Positions 16,807 through 21,821 of a stretch of DNA of 21,821 bases are shown here, piece after piece. The stretch is from Amphimedon queenslandica (Eukaryota > Porifera > Demospongiae > Haplosclerida > Niphatidae). The number at the start of each line of letters is the position of its first letter. Position 1 is the first letter of the stretch. The DNA lies in the NCBI RefSeq assembly GCF_000090795.2, contig NW_003546424.1:152496-174316 (forward strand), read 5' to 3'. The notes under the pieces were generated by a model, which saw only the letters and a program-made list of their open reading frames with translations, did no database searches and was not told where the DNA came from. The position numbers and the translations under genes are program-made.

Positions 16807-19800
16807 TCATGATGGCCTCATATGAGCATACTGGACTTGATTACTGGTGTCCTTGGGTCTCTGGTGATGTCCACTAGACGTTGAAGCACTATGATCAAGA
16901 TCAGCATACTCGGTACCCTCTGGAGGTGGGTTATGAGATGCTGCCGAATTTTGAATGGCAGAATATTCAACTGCTTCATGTGAATGTGAGCTTGCTGGTT
17001 TAGGAGGAGCTTGTCTCTTAGAGGAAGATGATTTAGCAGAGTGCTCTACTTCAGCATAATTAACAGCCTTGAGAAGAGAGAGAGAGGGAGGGAGAGAGAG
17101 GAAGGAGAAAGATCAATAAATAATATAAAAGCAAGCATTCACACAGACAACAAACATTTGCTAAACCAGCTGCAAATTCATTGTCATAGCAACGTATTGT
17201 TCAAAATAATGAGAAGCAACATCATCACAATCACATTATTGCATCATCACATGTACACACACACACATTCATTATGAGGACAATATCATATTATTTGTAT
17301 ATATAATTACAGATAATAATACTATAAAATACTACAAACTTCCCATTAAGTTACAGACAACACAATAAACATAAAATACACTATACAAAAGGTTAAGATA
17401 ACACCTAACAAAAACAAATCTTAAAATGTATGTACATGTATATGTATACAGGCGCAACTGCTAATGGATTATTTTCAAATTTATTCTCTTGAGAAAAATA
17501 ACATTAGAAATACAATATCATATCCTAAGGTGACACTTTTAAAATGGAAGTGATAATACACATACATATATTATACATGCATAATGTATATACATAATAT
17601 ATGCACACTTCTTGACAAACAAGATTTGGCCCAATGATTACAGAGAATTCAATACACCATTACATTCATACATGTACATACGTGTACATACACATTGATA
17701 CATACATATACATATTGTATGTACATATACATACTGTTAATACATAATGTCCCCATCTAAAACTAAACATACTAAACATGAAAGTGAGGGATGACACAGT
17801 TAGTCTTATGTCTTCTTTACACAAAAAAGAAGTTGACATACCAACACACACACACACAATATAATGTACACACAAAAGAAAAGAGTAACCCATTCAATAC
17901 ATACACAAACAACACAACACAATAGAGCCAATACTACCAGCCAATATATGTACATGAATGAGTAATTGAGTGTAGCAGTACACATGTACTACTATTCTTT
18001 GAATATTAACACATTACATATATGTACATGTACATCCCATACTTATATTGACTCTCTATACTGTTACATTATGAGGGGGAGGCATTAAAAAAATTGACCT
18101 TCACTAATCATGTGATTACAGTGTGTGTGTACAGAATGAAGTGTAGTGGAAACAGCACTACCATATATAGGCATTAGGTATAGCTACTATCAGGAAACAG
18201 GGCCACACTATAGTAGCTGATGCTAAGGGCAAACACTCACAGAATGAGCCTACACTGTATAAGGTACACATACACATACATATGTACATATGTACATCAG
18301 TGGGCATATATGTCACTCCATAATGAACATATGACACTCATATATACACCATTAACATATAACTGATACATAAGTACAATTCATGGACATATATGTATAT
18401 GCTTCATACACATCATGCTCATGTTCATGGACATGTAACCACATTAACTGGTGACCAATGAATACACATGAAGGACACATGTTGATGTACATTTTCTGTG
18501 TGTGACAAATATTGACAATAAGGTACAGGCTCTTTATAAATAATAAATACAGTGTTTAAGCAGTTGTGTATGTGTGTGTGTGTGCATGTATGTGCGTGTG
18601 TAAATTTACTTCAACTTTTTGATGAGGAGTAGGAGTAACAGAAGAATCTTTGTCTTTGTTTTTCTTCTTAACATAACATACCATAGCAATCCCCAATATA
18701 AGCAAACCTCCAATCATTACAATGATGGCAATTACTATACCAGCAATAGCACCAGCACTAACTATTAATAATCAATAATTAATATATAGAACAGTTACAT
18801 GTACATACGTTGTGATGGTTCTTGAGTAGGAGGAGTCATAGTAGGAGTTGCACTAATGCCTGAAGTAAGGGAATAATAAGAAGATGTACTAGTTGAAGGT
18901 ATTACAGGTGGTGGTGGTGTAGCAAGTATAGCTAAAGTACATATTATATATTTATATTTAAAGTAAAATAATAACTAACTTATTGTAGCTGATGTGGTAA
19001 GACCAGTTCCTAATGGATTAACAGCAGCTACTCCAACAGTATATTCTGATCCTACTGTAAAACCAGATAGAGTCCTTGAAGAAATATGTTGTGGTACTGT
19101 AGTATTTTGAGGTATACCAGAAACATTATATATGATATTATAGAAAAGTGGATCAGGAATTGGTGGCAAATCTCGTGGCTATAATAATTATTATTACTAA
19201 TCATTATAACAATACAATCAATTACTGGATTCCATGATACAGTGATGTTAACAGTATCATTAATATCAGTTGGATAATCAGTTTGTGTTAACATCAGATT
19301 AGCAACATAACCAGGAACTAAAAATAATTAATAACATAAAATATTAATTTATATTACATTATAAGCTACTGCTTACCATTAAATATAATTTGACGTATTA
19401 TAGACTCACTAGATCTACCACCAGTATCAACAGTTAATACACTAAAGTTATATAGTGTATTATTAGTTGATGATAGAGGTAAGTCCAGGTACGTGTAATT
19501 ACTACTACTAGCGCTAACATTATAATAATTAATGCCATCCATTGAGCTAGTAGATCTAACAACAAGAACATAGTGAGATAAACAAGGACTCATGGATGAA
19601 ACCCAGTTATAGCGTATATAGGTAGAGACAGGTGCTTCATAGGCGATAGCACCATTTTCAACAGGAGTTGGAATGCCTAAATAAAAACAAGTAGTAAGAA
19701 GTATCTTATTCATGATAGTATGACATACCTGCTATAACTATAGAACAGTTCACTAGTAATGTACCAGCACCTCCACACTGGACAATATAATCACTCATAC

Positions 19801-20158
19801 TTAAAGTAGGAGTGAATGTTATATTAGCACCAAGAGAATTGGTACCATTAATCAAGACAGTATTGAACTGAGTACCAATAGAACCAGTAGTACCAACAGG
19901 ACTAAACTGAGAATAAGCTACAGGAATACCAACACTGTCACCATTAGCATCTAGTACTATCCATGTAAGACTAGCTGCTCCACTGTTACACTCATAAGTA
20001 ACTGGTTGAGAGAGACACACTGAACTGGGACATGTAGTGAACTGAGGAGTACCTATAAATCTTAATAAAGATGTGATTTCCACAAGCAAGATCTTACCAG
20101 ACACTAGGAAAGTTAAATAAGAGAGAAACAGATAAGAGATGAGCTCTGTCTTCATCAT
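16807..20158 (-). CDS. Receptor G: Ig-FN3-FN3-TM receptor with four YxxPhi motifs (class III tail)
   Basis: Exons in order of transcription: 20158-20098, 20052-19729, 19676-19377, 19317-19226, 19178-18980, 18931-18809, 18761-18610, 17067-16807, giving 503 aa with all junctions in frame. The leader is MMKTELISYLFLSYLTFLVSG. Next come the Ig exon (NSGA..LTW..VQCG), FN3-1, split FN3-2, a Pro/Thr/Ser stalk and a TM at about 369-396 ending in VKKKNKDKD. The last exon holds Tyr421 (VNYAEV), Tyr452 (VEYSAI), Tyr470 (TEYADL) and Tyr497 (VQYAHM), plus RQAPPKP, which fits the class I SH3 ligand RxxPxxP. VNYAEV and VEYSAI match the ITIM consensus, and YAHM fits a PI3K-type YxxM. This is the strongest candidate inhibitory receptor here. 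Its ectodomain is nearly the same as that of H, its head-to-head neighbour. A 1.5 kb intron separates the TM and tail exons. Confidence 0.88.
17068..18609. repeat. Microsatellite-rich last intron of receptor G
   Basis: A 1542 bp intron, against about 45-55 for the other G introns. It holds (ga)n next to the acceptor (17071-17108), (ca)n near 17253-17268 and 17843-17858, (tg)n near 18120 and 18563-18600, and many tracts built from tacatgta/atacatat words between 17430 and 18520. No further exon was recognised; small ORFs here are by-products of the simple repeats. Confidence 0.7.
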
Positions 20159-21442
20159 GGAAGTTAATTGGGTGAAATGGGCGAGGTTCTTCTAGTCTAC
20201 TGGGAGGGGCAGGTCGGAGGTGTTTTTGTACTTTTATAAAGGTATTAGATCTAGATATGGTGACATTTACTTATTTTGCTATTTTTGCATCTTTAGCTTT
20301 ATTTTACTTTGTTGAAGGTAAAATTCAATTCATTTCAAATTTATAAATTCTCATTGCTTTTAGGTACTCCTCAGTTCACTACATGTCCCAGTAACCCAGT
20401 GTGTCTCTCTCAACCAGTTACTTATGAGTGTAACAGTGGAGCAGCTAGTCTTACATGGATAGTACTAGATGCTAATGGTGACAGTGTTGGTATTCCTGTA
20501 GGTTATTCTCAGTTTAGTCCTGTTGGTACTACTGGTTCTATTGGTACTCAGTTCAATACTGTCTTGATTAATGGTACCAATTCTCTTGGTGCTAATATAA
20601 CATTCACTCCTACTTTAAGTATGAGTGATTATATTGTCCAATGTGGAGGTGCTGGTACATTACTAGTGAACTGTTCTATAGTAATAGCAGGTATGTCATA
20701 CTATCATGAATAAGATACTTCTTACTACTTGTTTTTACTTAGGCATTCCAACTCCTGTTGAAAATGGTGCTATCGCCTATGGAGCACCTGTCTCTACCTA
20801 TATACGTTTTAGCTGGGTTTCATCCATGAGTCCTTGTTTATCTCACTATGTTCTTGTTGTTAGATCTACTAGTTCAATGGATGACATTAATTATTATAAT
20901 GTTAGCGCTAGTAGTAGTACTTACACGTACCTGGACTTACCTCTACCATCAACTAATAATACACTATATAACTTTAGTGTATTAGCTGTTGATACTGGTG
21001 GTAGATCTAGTGAGTCTATAATACGTCAAATTATATTTAATGGTAAGCAGTAGCTTATAATGTAATATAAATTAATATTTTATGTTATTAATTATTTTTA
21101 GTTCCTGGTTATGTTGCTAATCTGATGTTAACACAAACTGATTATCCAACTGATATTAATAATACTGTTAACATCACTGTATCATGGAATCTAGTAATTG
21201 ATTTTATTGTAATAATAATTATTTATTATTATTATTATTATAGCAATCATATTTCTCACCAATTCCTGGTCCACTTTTCTATTATATCATATATAATGTT
21301 TCTGATGTACCTGAAAATACTACAGTACCACAGCATATTTCTTCAAGGACTCTATCTGGTTTTACAGTAGGATCAGAATATACTGTTGGAGTAGCTGCTG
21401 TTAATCCATTAGGAACTGGTCCTACCACAACAGCTACAATAA
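18980..21442. repeat. Long inverted repeat formed by receptors G and H
   Basis: The arms 18980-20052 and 20364-21442 (about 1.07 kb each) are inverted copies covering exons 2-5, introns included. The centre is 20053-20363. Similarity is highest at the Ig exon and the intron after it, and declines outward through exons 5 and 6. Leader exons and TM exons do not match. Confidence 0.85.
20159..20256. promoter_or_regulatory. 98 bp divergent promoter between G and H
   Basis: Only 98 bases separate the two ATGs. On the minus strand TATAAAAG (20238-20231) lies about 75 bases before the G start, a usable TATA position. Read on the plus strand the same site gives TATAAAGG (20235-20242), but that is only about 15 bases from the H ATG, so it fits H less well. 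A GC-rich patch (20195-20220) lies between. Confidence 0.55.
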
Positions 21443-21821
21443 GTTAGTTATTATTTTACTTTAAATATAAATATATAATATATACTTTAGCTATACTTGC
21501 TACACCACCACCACCTGAAATACCTTCAACTAGTACATCTGTTGCCTCCTTTACTTCAGGCATTAGATCAACTCCAAGTACTACTCAAACTACTCCGAGT
21601 GTTTCTGCTACTGAAGGTACCAATAGACTCTTATTACTATAGTCATTCCTATACATTGCTATACATTAGGTTGTAATCCTGTCTCCAGTACTACTGTACC
21701 TATTGCAGTTAGTGTATCAGTGACATTTATACTGACAGCTATACTGTCTTCAACACTGTCAATAATACTGACACTGATGTGTGTTAGAAGCAGATCCAAT
21801 AAACCAGTTGAACTTAAACCA
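20257..21821 (+). CDS. Receptor H (partial): Ig-FN3-FN3-TM receptor, class I-like membrane segment
   Basis: Exons: 20257-20317, 20364-20690, 20743-21042, 21102-21193, 21244-21442, 21491-21616, 21670 to the window end. This gives 419 codons, in frame and open, with the tail cut off. The leader MVTFTYFAIFASLALFYFVEG is unlike that of G. The Ig exon differs from that of G by about two positions (NP for S, and one A/G change). FN3-1 differs at about six of 100 residues, and FN3-2 and the stalk differ more. The last exon reads CNPVSSTTVPIAVS and then a TM (VTFILTAILSS..) followed by CVRSRS, which resembles the class I TM exon of A and C and not that of G. The missing tail would decide whether it signals differently from G. 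Confidence 0.82.

Noticed and set aside
17041-17277. 78 aa frame with repeated Arg/Glu/Gly
   Set aside because: Produced by the (ga)n tract of the G intron and partly antisense to the G tail exon.
17666-17893. 75 aa minus-strand frame in the long intron of G, considered as an extra exon
   Set aside because: Made of tacatgta and (ca)n repeats, with no splice sites of matching phase and no paralogous exon.

Overview
This looks like eukaryotic DNA from an early-branching animal. A demosponge resembling Amphimedon is my best guess, but I could not search. The grounds are: strongly AT-rich sequence; many 42-60 bp GT-AG introns; compact multi-exon genes for Ig/fibronectin-type surface proteins; short spacers; and abundant low-copy repeats. 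There is nothing bacterial here (no operons, no Shine-Dalgarno sites), and no RNA gene was recognised.

The window is a cluster of seven paralogous receptor genes plus one unrelated receptor. From the left, on the + strand: receptor A (953-2638), B (2983-4884), C (6418-8106), D (8463-10345), an unrelated Ig-TM gene E (11326-12634), and F (13769-15737). Receptor G is on the - strand (16807-20158). Receptor H (20257 to the window end, partial) is on the + strand, head to head with G. Each paralogue reads leader, Cys-rich Ig-like exon, FN3-1 exon, FN3-2 split over two exons, one or two Ser/Thr-rich stalk exons, a transmembrane segment, then a tyrosine-rich tail. Nearly all module introns are phase 1, so modules can be swapped in frame. 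I joined every exon by hand; B-H give uninterrupted frames, and A is open except for one mutated splice donor.

Three transmembrane/tail classes occur. Class I (A, C and apparently H) carries YEIP, AYGHV and TVYETV motifs. Class II (B, D, F) carries YDTP, VAYG[QH]V and VVYEAV. Class III (G) carries VNYAEV, VEYSAI, TEYADL and VQYAHM plus an RxxPxxP site. Several fit the ITIM or ITSM consensus, so the cluster looks like tyrosine-signalling recognition receptors. G and H have almost identical ectodomains but unrelated membrane and tail exons, like vertebrate paired receptors.

The array is recent and still changing. A-B and C-D form a duplicated two-gene cassette. D is A/C-like in its first half and B-like in its second. 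A-D have replaced a decayed leader exon with a new signal peptide inside a remnant Ig exon. A has lost a splice donor, and F appears to use a shifted tail acceptor. Spacers hold a 160-185 bp tandem satellite, a second shared spacer module, and one 279 bp hAT-type MITE with a perfect 8 bp target duplication. The 3' part of G contains a long intron full of microsatellite sequence.
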